64,000 nucleotides of DNA from Haliclystus octoradiatus. Lineage: Eukaryota; Cnidaria; Staurozoa; Stauromedusae; Haliclystidae. A program made the position numbers and the translations under genes. Below, in pieces: positions 34,001-58,051 of this stretch (the first letter of the stretch is position 1; each line of letters starts with the position of its first letter). Below the pieces are notes generated by a model. It made no database searches, had not been told where the DNA came from, and saw nothing but the letters and a program-made list of their open reading frames with translations. The stretch covers positions 10,420,380-10,484,379 of the forward strand of contig OU744450.1 of the NCBI GenBank assembly GCA_916610825.1, in the 5' to 3' direction.

Positions 34001-37000
34001 CGCCTATTGATCACCACATTGTGTGAAACTTCCGACCTCCTAAACCAAGTAATGACCTGATGTTGAAGCTAGCAACCAACCCTATGTATTCCCCTGTGAA
34101 AGACAGTTCAGGAGTTCATGAACAGTTCATGAATGGTCATAAACTGTCCATGAACAGTTCATGATCCTTCATAGACAGTTCGTGAAATTCAGGCCATTTA
34201 ACTTTCATGAACTGTTAAAGTGGGAATAAACCCCCAGACTATCTTTACATATGTAGTAGAACCCGACATGAAAAAACAATGGCGTAATTTTTTTTTCGAT
34301 CTGGAAATTATTTCTTGGTGAAAAACGCCTTCAAAGTGGTGTTTTGACCCAAATGTCGCTGAGAAAAAAGGGATTGGATCTAGCTTTATGACGACAAAGT
34401 CACAAGTCGTGCGGTTTGTCTAACAGACTTAAGAGTGGGCTGATCACGCGACGTTATCTTTGAGGTGACCTAGCTCCGAGAAGTCACACAAAAAAAATTT
34501 CTGACAAGACTGAGCCATGAACAATCATATAAACTCGCGAATTACGTAAAATAGATGCAATTTGTGATTTCAGGAGCAATAAAATCTATTGAAACGCTCA
34601 GTCGAAATAATTTCTCGTAGCGTCATTAAGCGCGATGAATCTGATATAGATTGCAGATTAACACCAATGTCAGGCGGTGCGAGTGTTCCTTTGTGACTAG
34701 TCTAGTGACACATATTAGTTACGTATTCTGTGTGACCGCAGTACTTCTCAAATCGTAATTAGTAGACACGTGCCCTTCGAAATAGCTTTATCCTACGCTA
34801 TATAAGGTATAACTATTTTTAACTCTATCTGCAAGCTGTTCTTGATTAAACAAGATATCCTTTTCATGATCTAAATGTGAATGTAAACTAACTCGATTTG
34901 AACAGGCATGCACAGGCGACTTTTCCTCGAGATAGTTGGTACTGCAAAGTATTAATTGTACTTTTTCGGATTTATTTAAGTATTATTAAATTATTAAATA
35001 GACATTTTCAATTATCATTTCAAAGTTTAAGTTTGAAATTGATGTTTGTCTAGTAAAACTTAAACCATGTAATCGTATAGTTTATAAGACTGTAGATAGA
35101 TATATTCAATATTCGATATACTCAATAGTCTAAATAGTCTAACAAAGTGTTCATCATTCATTCATCAAGCATTCAATTATTATAAAACCATTGAAAATTC
35201 TTCTGTACACGTACATTACACTGTAAAATTCTATAAAATATCGGAAAATAGTACAAACCTGATAGAGGGCTCGGTCGTTCTTATTCAAGTTTACAGCCGT
35301 ATACTAGAACTACAGTTAAGCATATTCTATCATTTTTCGGTTTTGCGGTATATCTTCATTGTATAAATTGTTATCCTCTCTACCAACGTTATCTGATTAA
35401 CAAAATTAGGGTTTTGCAATGTAAAGTCTAGTTCCTGATTATACATACCCCACCAAATTTTTTTACCGGTCTTGAATTCATTCCTTTGGCTAGCATCATG
35501 TCACAATCTGTAGTTTATAGGATGCGGTAATACAGTGCAGAAGCTACTTTGCACAAAATACCTTTCTACACAGACGATAGCTAGCTATTGTGGTCACCAG
35601 AGAATATTTTGATATGTGTTAAATATGTGTGAGAATGACATGTCAAAATATAATCTGTATAACACGCGCTACGAATGAAACATTTTCTGATTTTTGTTTT
35701 CTTCAAATTCGTGAACTTTAAAATCATTAAATAATCTGGAATTTCGCTACTCTTGAGTTTATATGTTCTTCCTTACCTCAGTTTTGTGAGAGAGAAAAAG
35801 AGATTGCCGTTACAGAGCTACGCCATCTCAAACGTAACATCGCGTGATTAATCCGATCTAAAGTCTATTAGAAAAACCGCACAACTTGTGACTTTGTCGT
35901 CATAAAGCTAGATCCAATCCCTTTTTTTTCCTCAGCGACATTTGGGTCAAAACACCACTTTGAAGGTATTTTTCACCAAGAAATAATTTCCAGATTGAAA
36001 AAAAATTACGCCATTGATTTTTCCATGTCGGGTTCTACTACATATGTAAAGATAGTCTGGGGGTTTATTCCCACTTTAATGAACTACTGAACTGTTTTTC
36101 ACAGTGGTTGCTTTTGATTCATGCTGGCTTACATTATGAAGCATAATTCATGACTAATGATTTTGTATACATTAGACAGAGCTATATAAGCGTAAGAACT
36201 ATCACCCAACCCTTTTAATTTAGCTTCATACCATAATTATATGTTTATAAATTTCACATTGCGTTTTAGGTGTCAGTTGTATGTCAAATGGGGCTCCTGA
36301 TTGTGCTTGGGATAAAGTGGTTTATGGAAAGAATATATTTCAAGACATATTAAAAAATGATTTGGAAAGTAATGAGGAACCAATTGAGGCAATGCTACTG
36401 AAACTCTTGACTCACAATGAAACGTAAGGGTGTAATGTAAACCTTTCAAATACTGTAGTGTAGGCTAACCCTGTTGGTATCATTTCACACTTAAGTGAGG
36501 GTGTAATGTAAACCTTTCAACTACTGTAGCACTTGTAAACCTGTTGGTATCGCGACACACTTAATATCACTCATTTTTTAAAACCAGTTTCTATCAAGCT
36601 CAAGTATTTCACTCCGGTTAATAGTACGATCCGCGAACTATCACAATTTTTGGCTACGCCGCGGCGGTGATATTAACAATGTTACACCGTGTTACTAATT
36701 TGCTTATGTCAGTTTTTTTCTACAATGATGATCAGTGATAACATCCTTATATTATTACTTCTTTGTGAGACTCTTGCAGATTTAAATGAAGTATCAGTTA
36801 ATAGTTTCTGTCAATTCTTAAGGTCACTGAAAACAGTACTAGAAAGGGAACAACTTGATTGCTAGGAGACTGGATGATTATATCCGCATAAATTAGGACC
36901 CTCTTCAAATCATTACCTGGGTAATATTTACTCTGATTGATACCGGTATGGAAAATGTACCATCCCCTTAAATCTTTTCGCACCTTTTTCATCTTATCTT

Positions 37001-38519
37001 GAAAATCATCACCACATATCACGGTAACGAACATCTTATATAAATATGATTAATAGATGATAAATTAATCACATTACAAAATATTCTGCTTAGGGCCTAG
37101 GCTACCAATAACTGTGACGTGGAATAATTTCCATTTGGCAGAAATTTTTTGTGATGAAAAATAAACTGTGAGAGCATTATGTTGCTAGTTGTTCAACGTG
37201 AAAGGTTAACAATATTAAACAATCGGCGCATGTTTTCTATGAGCTATTAATATTTGGCCCACGAGAGGCACGTAAGAAGAAACAAAGAAAGCAGCAGAAG
37301 ATTACGAGCTGCCTCTGCAAGTAATTTTCGCATTCTCCTGAAGTGACTTGAGTGCGCCAAATATCAATAGCTCATAGGAAACTGTTTGCAAATAGCTTTG
37401 TACTATAACTAGCACAACTTTTACAAGCATCTGCATGACTTTCTTGCTCATAAAATGTTTTGAAAACTCCTGATCAAATTGGAAATTCTATAATATAATT
37501 CTTATATCAAGTACGAATTGTAAGATCGATTGTGTTTTCGAACCTGGTTTTGCTATGGTGATTTGGCGTCAAGTGCTAAAGCAATCAGATTGATCGAATC
37601 AGTTTAGTTGTAATACAATATTGAACACAATTAAAGAACAATGAATTACTGGTATCTGTATGACGGAATATTCGGGGGATCGCCAGAAACAGCATTGCAA
37701 GATCTCAAATTGTTAAAAGAAGAAAGTTTCAAACTTGGCCTCACACTTAATTAATGTGTACAAGTGTGAATTGCTGTTCAGTCAAAGCTTCAACCTCTGC
37801 TTGCAGCAATCTTTTTCTGGCGTTATCCAACACTTAATGCCAGAAATTAACATTACTAAAGCCTAAACTATATATTAAGCCTAAACGATATTCTCCTTGG
37901 CTCTCCGTTGACAGAGGAAGCTGTTCATAATGTGCTACTTACGAAAATATCTGATCTAAATTGATTATGCCTACGACTGAAATATTTGGATTCTCACTAC
38001 GCTCTCTTCTCATTACGTCATTGCTGCGCCATACTAAAGCTACACCTACTGCGTTCCTCTCATTCGTTCGGTTGTGACCTTGTTTGTGAATACGATAATT
38101 TGATTAAGTGCTCTCTCTAGAAGACATTTTAAATATCGTCTTAGATGGTGAAAAATGGCTGCAGTGTTCTTTTCCAACTACTATTGGTCGATTAGGTATA
38201 CGCAAAGCTTCTGACATCGCTTTACCAGCTTATCTAAGCTCCCTCCATGCCTCGGCAGCGGTGATTGAAGCCTTAATATATCAACAATCAGAATCTTCAA
38301 CAACAATAACCCCTTTTACAGAGCACATCACAGTCCAAGAAGCAATTAAATGTTGGCAAGGGGAATCATCAACATCTTCCAAACATTTCAATCAAAGGCC
38401 TGGGACAAACTCCTTTGCCTACGCTCTTCCCACTATCTTCCCAAATCATTTCAAGTCTTAATTTCCATAAATTGTTAAAGCGCCTTGAGCAAATGGTTAC
38501 GTGCGCTATATAGGAAATA

Positions 38520-38552
<33 letters not shown>

Positions 38553-40827
38553 CTGCTCAACAATTCCAAAGACGTAATCACCAAAGCCCGCCCGTTTATT
38601 GGCATCTCATTCTCCATCTGCAAATGCCTGGCTTGAGGTTGCTCTTATTTTTCTCTATCGGTCTCAAGCTTGACAATACGCAGGTGATGTTAGGAGTATT
38701 ACTTCTGCTTGACCTTCCAATTATGCAAGAGCATCGCTGCATATGCGGCAAAGAAGTTGGCAAGTACTCAATCCAGGGATTGAGCTGTAACAAAGGAAGT
38801 GGAAGATATTCCAGGCGCTGTGAAATCAATGACGTCTTCCACAGACGTCAGCAGGCATCCCAACAAGCCTTGAACCTACAGGACAGAATAGAGACAATGG
38901 AAAACGACCAAATGGGATGTCATTGTGCCCTTGGTCAGCTGGAAAGCCGATCGTATGGGATGTTACCTGCAAAGACACCTTCGCCCATGCAACATTTTGA
39001 CAGTCTACAGGGAAAGTGGCCGCGGCTAGAGAACACTCCAAGATAGCAAATTACAAATAGCAAACCTCTTTCTCATGCACAATATGCTGACATTCTGCCA
39101 CTGAGCTACAATTGTATGCAATAATAGTTGTGTGGCATCTATCCATTTTCCTTTTTCATATAGGCCTACAACTGTGCTAAAGAGATGTGATGTTAGCAAA
39201 CTCCAAAGCAATGTATCCATGAATGGGAAGCCTCACTCAAATACTTTTGATTCTGGGTATTAGTTTCTTTTTAAGAAAATGTACTCATGGTGTCAGACTG
39301 AAGTCAAATTGTATCATGAAAAATCTCACAAACTGTTCATAAATTCTTGAGTTGCATTTCGCAGAGTTAATGGTTATTTTGTAATTAATCAATGGTTCCT
39401 TATTCTCAAAATTAGTGTGTCAACACTGAGAAATAAATGATTACAAATAGAAACAATGTAAAAGGCAAAATGGCAATACATTATGCATTGTAATCTTTCA
39501 GATTCACTAACGATGATCCATTGTTAGAAATTATGGAGAAAAGAGGAGTTTCTCCAAATCTAACTAACATATTTGTCAATATACCAGGATATGGAACAAG
39601 GTAGGGCATACTTTAATGTACATGCATTATCTTAATTTATTATAAGTGAATTTGAAAAATCTTACAACTCGATCTAGGAAACTCTATTTTTCTAATGTGC
39701 TATTTTCAATGCTGGTCCCAGAATCTGGTTTCAATAATGTATGTCATCGTAGATACAGGTCTTTTGTCCATTCAGGTCTAAGTGCATCCATTGAAGATTC
39801 ACCTAGTGACTAATAGGCAAACGGAGTTAGACAGTGCAATCACAGGTTTGCGACTGTAGCTTACATGACTGACTGCAACTGCGAAAAGAAAAAGTCTCTT
39901 TGGTAATCAAGAACACATTTCCAGTCATCGGCCATTGACTGTTGAATTCTCCTTGAATTTGTCTACATTAGTACAATAGATACACTTAGCAGGGAAAGTG
40001 CAATGGAGCTTGAGTTGAGCAAACCCTGTCAGTTGAGCAAAAGTTGAGCAAATATTTTTGGTCAAAAGTAAAATTGTGTAACACTGTTAAAATGTTTGCT
40101 AATTGTTCATGATCCATGAAGAGTTTGTTTTTTTATTTAAAATGAACAATACACAAGGAATCTGTTTTTCTGTCATGAACTTTGTAGTCATTTCTATAGA
40201 TTTCTATGACATCACAAATTATTTGTTTAATGTCAATCAATGTTAGACCTGTTGTTGGGACTTGTTTTGGAACTGATAAACTGCAGAAACTAATCCATAT
40301 TTAAGATATCCATGGATTGTGCTTCACATCTCATGTGAAATGATATCATGTGCCAATAAAACATGAAATGTTAATGAACTTACTTCACGTGGTCATAGTT
40401 GTTCATGTATTATATCCCCTCTGAAAACAGTTCTGGACATTAAATTGCCCAGTTTCCATGAACATTCTGTGAAAAGTTGGCCATTCAACGTTCATGAACT
40501 GTTCACAAAAGGTGCTCACAAAGAGTTTGCCAATGTTTGTAAATTTCACAAACTGTTAATGAACAATCCATGAGGTTTGTGAACTCAAAACATTTATTCA
40601 CAGAGGATGAAATTGTGAACCTTTTTCCCAGATGTGTAGCGGATTGTCATTAAATTGTTATTAAATTGTCATTTATTTGTTTTCGATTGTCTACCTGTAG
40701 GACAAATACAATTATTCTATTGGATCATTACAACAACTGTACTTTTTATGAAAAGACAATGATTTGCCCTATTGATGGAAATAATCCAGAATGGACTGTA
40801 AATAAATTCAATTTCAAAGTTCCATAA
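28056..40827 (+). CDS. TANGO2: TANGO2 (transport and Golgi organization 2) family protein, complete
   Basis: Exons 28056-28215, 30190-30483, 36270-36423, 39502-39600 and 40701-40827 join in phase to 277 codons plus stop; human TANGO2 is 276 aa. The protein starts MCIIYIYNGF, with Cys2 directly after Met as in the NRDE/DUF833 family (Ntn-hydrolase-like fold; Cys2 is the presumed nucleophile after Met removal). Other family hallmarks are AANRDEFYNRPAKPAHFW (exon 1), EGGTWLG, LTNY and GRGQLL (exon 2), TPGVSCMSNG across the exon 2/3 junction, and PGYGTRTNTIIL across exons 4/5. All splice sites are GT-AG. Loss of human TANGO2 causes metabolic crises; the molecular activity is still debated (mitochondria, ER-Golgi and lipid or haem handling have been proposed). 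The introns carry a Harbinger-like element, a Penelope fragment, two TTAA elements and a degraded LINE. The gene converges on the CaMKK gene. Confidence 0.95.
28564..29347. mobile_element. PIF/Harbinger-like non-autonomous element in TANGO2 intron 1
   Basis: The termini GGCCTGGATTATACAGCGCG are inverted copies of one another and match perfectly over about 43 bp. They are flanked by TTA on both sides (28561-28563, 29348-29350). A 3-bp TWA duplication with ends starting GGCCTG is typical of PIF/Harbinger. The subterminal DNA repeats GCGCGCTTTCGAGCG and CAGCGAGCCG motifs, making it GC-rich in an AT-rich intron. No transposase frame is present. Confidence 0.85.
29690..29812 (+). repeat. LINE-like 3' tail with GAT triplets
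   Basis: On the plus strand the sequence ends TTCTGAATAAATTATGATG followed by GATGACGATGATGATG. The same AATAAAT plus GATGAT ending is seen, inverted, at 20882, 21920 and 57392, and marks LINE 3' ends in this genome. The upstream boundary is not defined. Confidence 0.45.
29883..30098 (-). pseudogene. Penelope-like element fragment (start of GIY-YIG region)
   Basis: A short minus-strand frame reads IIDSLRHREVKRVKPPML and then YLFKCDLCSTSYVGLT, which matches the linker and CxxC plus GIY-YIG start found after the RT in Penelope-like retroelements (typically FKCDLC-x3-YVGYT). Only about 70 codons survive and the frame then ends. It lies in TANGO2 intron 1, just before exon 2. Confidence 0.6.
30845..31715. 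other. GC-rich block of unknown origin in TANGO2 intron 2
   Basis: The base composition changes abruptly from AT-rich intron to GC-rich sequence with GCGGAGCGGAGCGAA, CGCGCGAGGGCAGTCGACCG and GGGGCCGAGGAGGGCAGGGG blocks, then returns to AT-rich before the TTAA element at 31876. Short frames exist on both strands but none resembles a known protein. It may be part of a retroelement or an imported repeat; there are no terminal repeats that I can see. Confidence 0.4.
31876..33840 (+). mobile_element. TTAA-flanked long-TIR DNA element, copy 1
   Basis: TTAA stands on both sides (31872-31875, 33841-33844). Both ends start AGTGGGAATAAACCCCCAGA and remain alignable as inverted repeats for about 265 bp, to the block around GATCACGCGACGT. 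The interior is AT-rich without a transposase frame. TTAA targeting is known for piggyBac, Kolobok and Sola3 families; the ends do not start CCC as in piggyBac, so Kolobok-like is my best guess. The orientation follows copy 2. Confidence 0.85.
34090..34214. repeat. GTTCATGAAC MITE half, interrupted by TTAA element
   Basis: Starts CCCCTGTGAAAGACAGTTC and carries several TTCATGAAC units; it resumes at 36080-36105 (TGAACTGTTTTTCACAG) after the 1,857-bp TTAA element. Confidence 0.65.
34219..36075 (+). mobile_element. TTAA-flanked long-TIR DNA element, copy 2
   Basis: Same family and orientation as the copy at 31876, 374 bp apart from it in the same intron. TTAA flanks are 34215-34218 and 36076-36079. 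Relative to copy 1 it lacks about 160 bp (near 35575) and has about 100 bp extra (near 35300). Its flanks are halves of a GTTCATGAAC-type MITE (34090-34214 and 36080-36105), so it inserted into that older repeat. Confidence 0.85.
36424..36563 (+). repeat. Tandem duplication starting at the TANGO2 exon 3 donor
   Basis: Two direct copies of about 68 bp sharing GGGTGTAATGTAAACCTTTCAA and CTGTTGGTATC lie head to tail from the exon 3 boundary. The first contains the used donor (AC|gtaaggg). The second has agtgaggg in the same place, another donor-like sequence, about 70 bp into the intron. Confidence 0.7.
37230..37385. repeat. Inverted repeat TCTATGAGCTATTAATATTTGGC
   Basis: Arms of about 23 bp (near 37237 and 37355) read TATGAGCTATT-ATATTTGGC and its complement, with about 100 bp between them. 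It is probably a small MITE; no flanking duplication was identified. Confidence 0.45.
37641..39046 (+). pseudogene. Degraded non-LTR retrotransposon RT in TANGO2 intron 3
   Basis: Reading across several frames gives NYWYLYDGIFGG (RT catalytic motif C, with the first Asp of YxDD replaced by Tyr), SFKLGLTLN and KCELLFSQSF, ILLGSPLTEEAV, then GRLGIRKASDIALPAYLSS (38108-38461), CICGKEVGKYSIQGLSC and, in another frame, NGMSLCPWSAGKPIVWDVTC. This order matches the C-terminal half of LINE-type RT proteins common in marine invertebrates. It is broken by stops, frameshifts and an inserted tail at about 38475-38555, and is non-functional. Confidence 0.75.
38475..38555 (+). repeat. LINE 3' tail with ATT microsatellite, inserted in older RT remnant
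   Basis: The stretch AAGCGCCTTGAGCAAATGG, GTGCGCTATATAGGAAA, then ATT repeated about ten times is a well-known kind of LINE 3' end (CR1/L2-like GCGCTATATAAAT-ATT tails). It splits the two halves of the surrounding RT remnant. Confidence 0.5.
40411..40625. repeat. GTTCATGAAC repeat in TANGO2 intron 4
   Basis: TATATCCCCTCTGAAAACAG start, many TTCATGAAC, TTCACAAA and GAACATT units, ending near CCTTTTTCCCAGATG. It ends about 75 bp before the acceptor of the last TANGO2 exon. Confidence 0.5.
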
Positions 40828-41488
40828 TTCTGATATCATTGTTAAGACGCCAGCTAATCAACATGCATAACACATCCTTCCAAATGTAGTTAATTACTCA
40901 TTCACAGTGTATAATATCAAGGTCATTTTATACAGATTTTTAAAAGCCAACCTAACTTCTATGCTAATTATATATAATATTACAACTTAAGTAATTATAA
41001 TAATGATTGGTTACAATGGATTATTATCTACTAACTAATTTTATTTTACTTTGGACATTTTTATTAATATGTATATAAAATTACAAAACAGTAAACATCT
41101 TTTGTGTGATATCTGACAAATTTTCATGATTATTTGGGCAATTTCACGTTCACAAAGTGTTTATAAACACTCAAGGAAGTAATCAATTCATGAACTCGTG
41201 AAATTTTCTTGCAGGTCAAACATACACAGAACTCCTACGAAAATGAGTAATTTTTTCTTGGTTAATAAGGGATCATTCGTAAAGTACGACACACCCCCCT
41301 TTACGTAGTTGTACCTTTGAGATCATCCTCCCCTTCTGCATACATACCGACAATCCCCCCTTACCACAAAAATATCATAAATTCGAAAAATGTTTTGTTT
41401 AAAAGAAAAACCTTGTTCTCAATGGAATGAAAATGGCAATTTTTGAGCCTCAAAATTTGCGTGTCCCAACTTTTATAAAAAGATGGCT
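40828..41488. other. Convergent intergenic region, TANGO2 side
   Basis: This is the 3' flank of TANGO2. No canonical AATAAA close to the stop codon is evident. It holds a worn GTTCATGAAC repeat (about 41125-41218) and a MITE-like block (41270-41370) with GGGATCATTCGTAAAGTACG and runs of C. No coding sequence was seen. Confidence 0.5.
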
Positions 41489-41498
41489 CTGAATGATA

Positions 41499-41867
41499 AA
41501 AAATATGTAATGTGGACGGTGTCGCCCTACCGAAGGCACCCGTACCACTCCTCTATTTCTGGAGAAGTGGCTCTTTTCGCTAAGAGCAATGATGTTAAAC
41601 GCTCCTTAGATCTCAGCCGCGACACTGCAGATCAATTTCAACAGATTTCATGGCAGATAGGCCTTGATTGTCAATGCGCAACGATGCGCCGCAACTACTC
41701 ACAATGCAATTCCTTCTGAACCATTCCATCCGCCATCCTTAGATGGTACTCATTTGATGTTTCAGATAAAGTTAAGGTTGAGTTGACCTGAGGGGGATTT
41801 GAACCACAGTCGATCAGATATGATACGATCTGAAGTTCGGTTGCTCTGCCAACTGAGCTAATCACCC
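41499..41867 (-). mobile_element. tRNA-derived SINE, full-length copy
   Basis: On the minus strand it starts GGGTGATTAGCTCAGTTGG (Pol III A box) and carries GGTTCAAATCC (B box) 52 bp on, then a tRNA-unrelated body and a hairpin-rich 3' part (CTCTTAGCGAAAAGAG). A 10-bp target duplication CTGAATGATA stands at 41489-41498 and 41868-41877. The body shares long near-identical blocks with the copies at 62851 and 42984. Confidence 0.88.
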
Positions 41868-41877
41868 CTGAATGATA

Positions 41878-41952
41878 CCCCTGCGAAAAACATTTCACAA
41901 GTTCATGAAGGTTAGGGGCTATTTAACGTTCGTGAACTGTTTTTCACAGGGG
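41878..41952. mobile_element. Short GTTCATGAAC-family MITE, 75 bp
   Basis: Ends CCCCTGCGAAAAACA and CCCCTGTGAAAAACAG (right, inward) are flanked by TA on both sides. The interior has GTTCATGAAG and CGTTCGTGAAC. It abuts the SINE at 41499, sharing the TA at the end of the SINE target duplication. Confidence 0.75.
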
Positions 41953-42472
41953 TAAATTCATTGTTGCATGACTGTATTTTTGAACCATTGTGAGCTGTTC
42001 ATAGAAAAATGTGACCGTTTGTGCAGCTAACTGTGTTGCTTGTTATTTAGATATTTAATTTCAATTTATTAATTGCTGTATATATACAAATCAATATTTT
42101 AATAATGTATGATTACAATTGATAAAAGCATACAATAACTACTAATTTATTATCGAATATATACAAACACATTCATTTTTGTTGTTGATTTATATATCGC
42201 TTTTGTTTTGCTGTTTGATAATCTAAGATATTTGATAAATCTATTTTTAAGCTAAAAATGTGGCATGGGATAATTTGTCTTAAATTTTAATATGAAACGT
42301 CATTAGAATAATAAAGTATTTATAAAGAATAAATCAGATAGTTACTACGTACTTTTCTTTCTCATAAAATCATAGAAATAAGTTTTGATAAGATGATTCC
42401 TTATAGGATGAGGTCCTTTGCAGAACACTCTTTATATCTTCCGTAGTGGTATATCAAATCCAGACACAATAA

Positions 42473-42580
42473 TTCCTATGCGAAGAACAGTTCCGGAGTT
42501 CATGAACAGTTAATGAACGTTTAATGGCCCCAAATTTTCATGACCTGTTCATGAACTCCTTCACTGTATTTTGCAGGGGT
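42473..42580. mobile_element. GTTCATGAAC MITE (42.5 kb)
   Basis: Left end TTCCTATGCGAAGAACAG, right end (inward) CCCCTGCAAAATACAG, with GAGTTCATGAAC arms on both sides. Located 140 bp beyond the CaMKK stop, likely in or near its 3' UTR. Confidence 0.65.
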
Positions 42581-42722
42581 TGAAGCAATTGCTTTGAGTT
42601 ATATCCATTTAAGATTTAATAATTCCTTGTTTGAAGATATGTCGTTTGTTTGTTGCATATAAAAATCCTTGTAGAAAAGATTTTAGCTGTGATGATGATT
42701 ATTTATCTTGAAAAGATTTTGT

Positions 42723-56838
<14,116 letters not shown>

Positions 56839-57391
56839 CTGTAAAAATTCAAACGATGGTGTTAATCATAGACCTAAGTACTGTAGAAGCATGACGAGTT
56901 ATTAGGCTACCTGCAATCATCAACATATCATGGATATGAATAGAAATCACAGTTTTTGCTCAGTCGTTCAATAACAAAATCTCTTTAATCTTTATTAAAA
57001 GGAACATCAGTATATTAGTAGGACTGCAATACAACGAAGCCATTCAAAAATGTGGGGGTAGCCTACTGTATCAGAGTACTTGGTAATAGGCCTACATGAG
57101 TGCTTAGTTTTTTGGGAACATTGATAATTGATTAACATAATTCACTGATAAGAAATCGAATCCCTGCCTCAATCACATTGTGCTGACTAACCCTGAGCTA
57201 CTATTTTTTTACATTTCTTGAAAGCAAGATAATTTATTAATTAGACATTCTAACCCGAAACAGTTTAAAGGATTATATAAAATTTATTGACAACATCTCT
57301 CTGTAGCATTTTGCATGTGTACAAATTGTAAATTTGTCTATCAGACACTTAACAATTATCGAACGAGATTGAGCACGACACTGAGAATTGT

Positions 57392-57650
57392 CATCATCAT
57401 CATCATCATCATTTATTCAGAAAACCTGAAAAGCCACAAGCTTGTTTTAACAGGACTGATACAAAATATAGGAATAAGGCAAAAGAACAACATGTTAAAA
57501 GTATGCATACAAATTGTGCAATGTAGGCCTACAAGTTAAAAGTGATGCTGTGGGTGAGTTGAGAATAGGTCTACAACAAGCTGATGCTACATGAAAGGTG
57601 AATGACTTGTCTCATTCAAGATAGTATCAAATTTTAATGTATTGGCTGTA
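57392..57650 (-). repeat. LINE 3'-end fragment with GAT triplet tail
   Basis: Minus strand: CTTTTCAGGTTTTCTGAATAA then ATGATGATGATG. A second worn tail-like CATCATTCGTCATCATCG follows at 57705-57730. Upstream of the CaMKK exons. Confidence 0.5.
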
Positions 57651-58019
57651 GATGGTCATAAAAGGGAGATGGTGGATCTCAATGCTAATAAGTAAGAGAT
57701 GTCATTATCATCATTCGTCATCATCGCTCATTCAAAAACATTGATGTAGGCATACACTGTAATGCAAAGTTACAAATACTGTACATATTTTAAGGACTGA
57801 TTAGTATGACTGCTGACGACAGGCAGACAGTAGCCTATTCTGTGGAAAGGACAATGGGCAGACAAGAAGAGATGCATTAAATAATAGGTAGGCCTATTGA
57901 TTATCTGACACATTGCACAATTGTCACAAAATATTGGTTAATCATAATGATCAGATTGAATTACATAAGATGGACCTATAATATATTCTAGTGAACAAAA
58001 ACCTGTTCAAGAGACCAAC

Positions 58020-58051
58020 CTTGGTAACATTGAGTTGAGCATCTTTATTAA
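58020..58051 (-). other. Possible further 5' exon of the CaMKK gene
   Basis: A 32-nt open segment follows an acceptor (ctttctag) and ends AAG before a GT (gttggt). Read in the phase required by the exon at 56727-56838 it gives NKDAQLNVTK, joining to PSKYRKK. The donor is weak and the sequence is not conserved in the family, so this is a tentative call; no upstream exon with a start codon was found. Confidence 0.3.

Noticed and set aside
38501..39046. 181-codon frame beginning MRYIGN with a Leu run as a possible signal-peptide protein
   Set aside because: The Leu run is the ATT/TTA microsatellite of a LINE tail, and the rest is a frameshifted LINE remnant (CICGKEVGKY).
41790..41868. tRNA gene (A and B boxes present)
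   Set aside because: The same head is fused to a conserved body and flanked by target duplications at several loci, so it is a SINE; the acceptor stem does not pair well.
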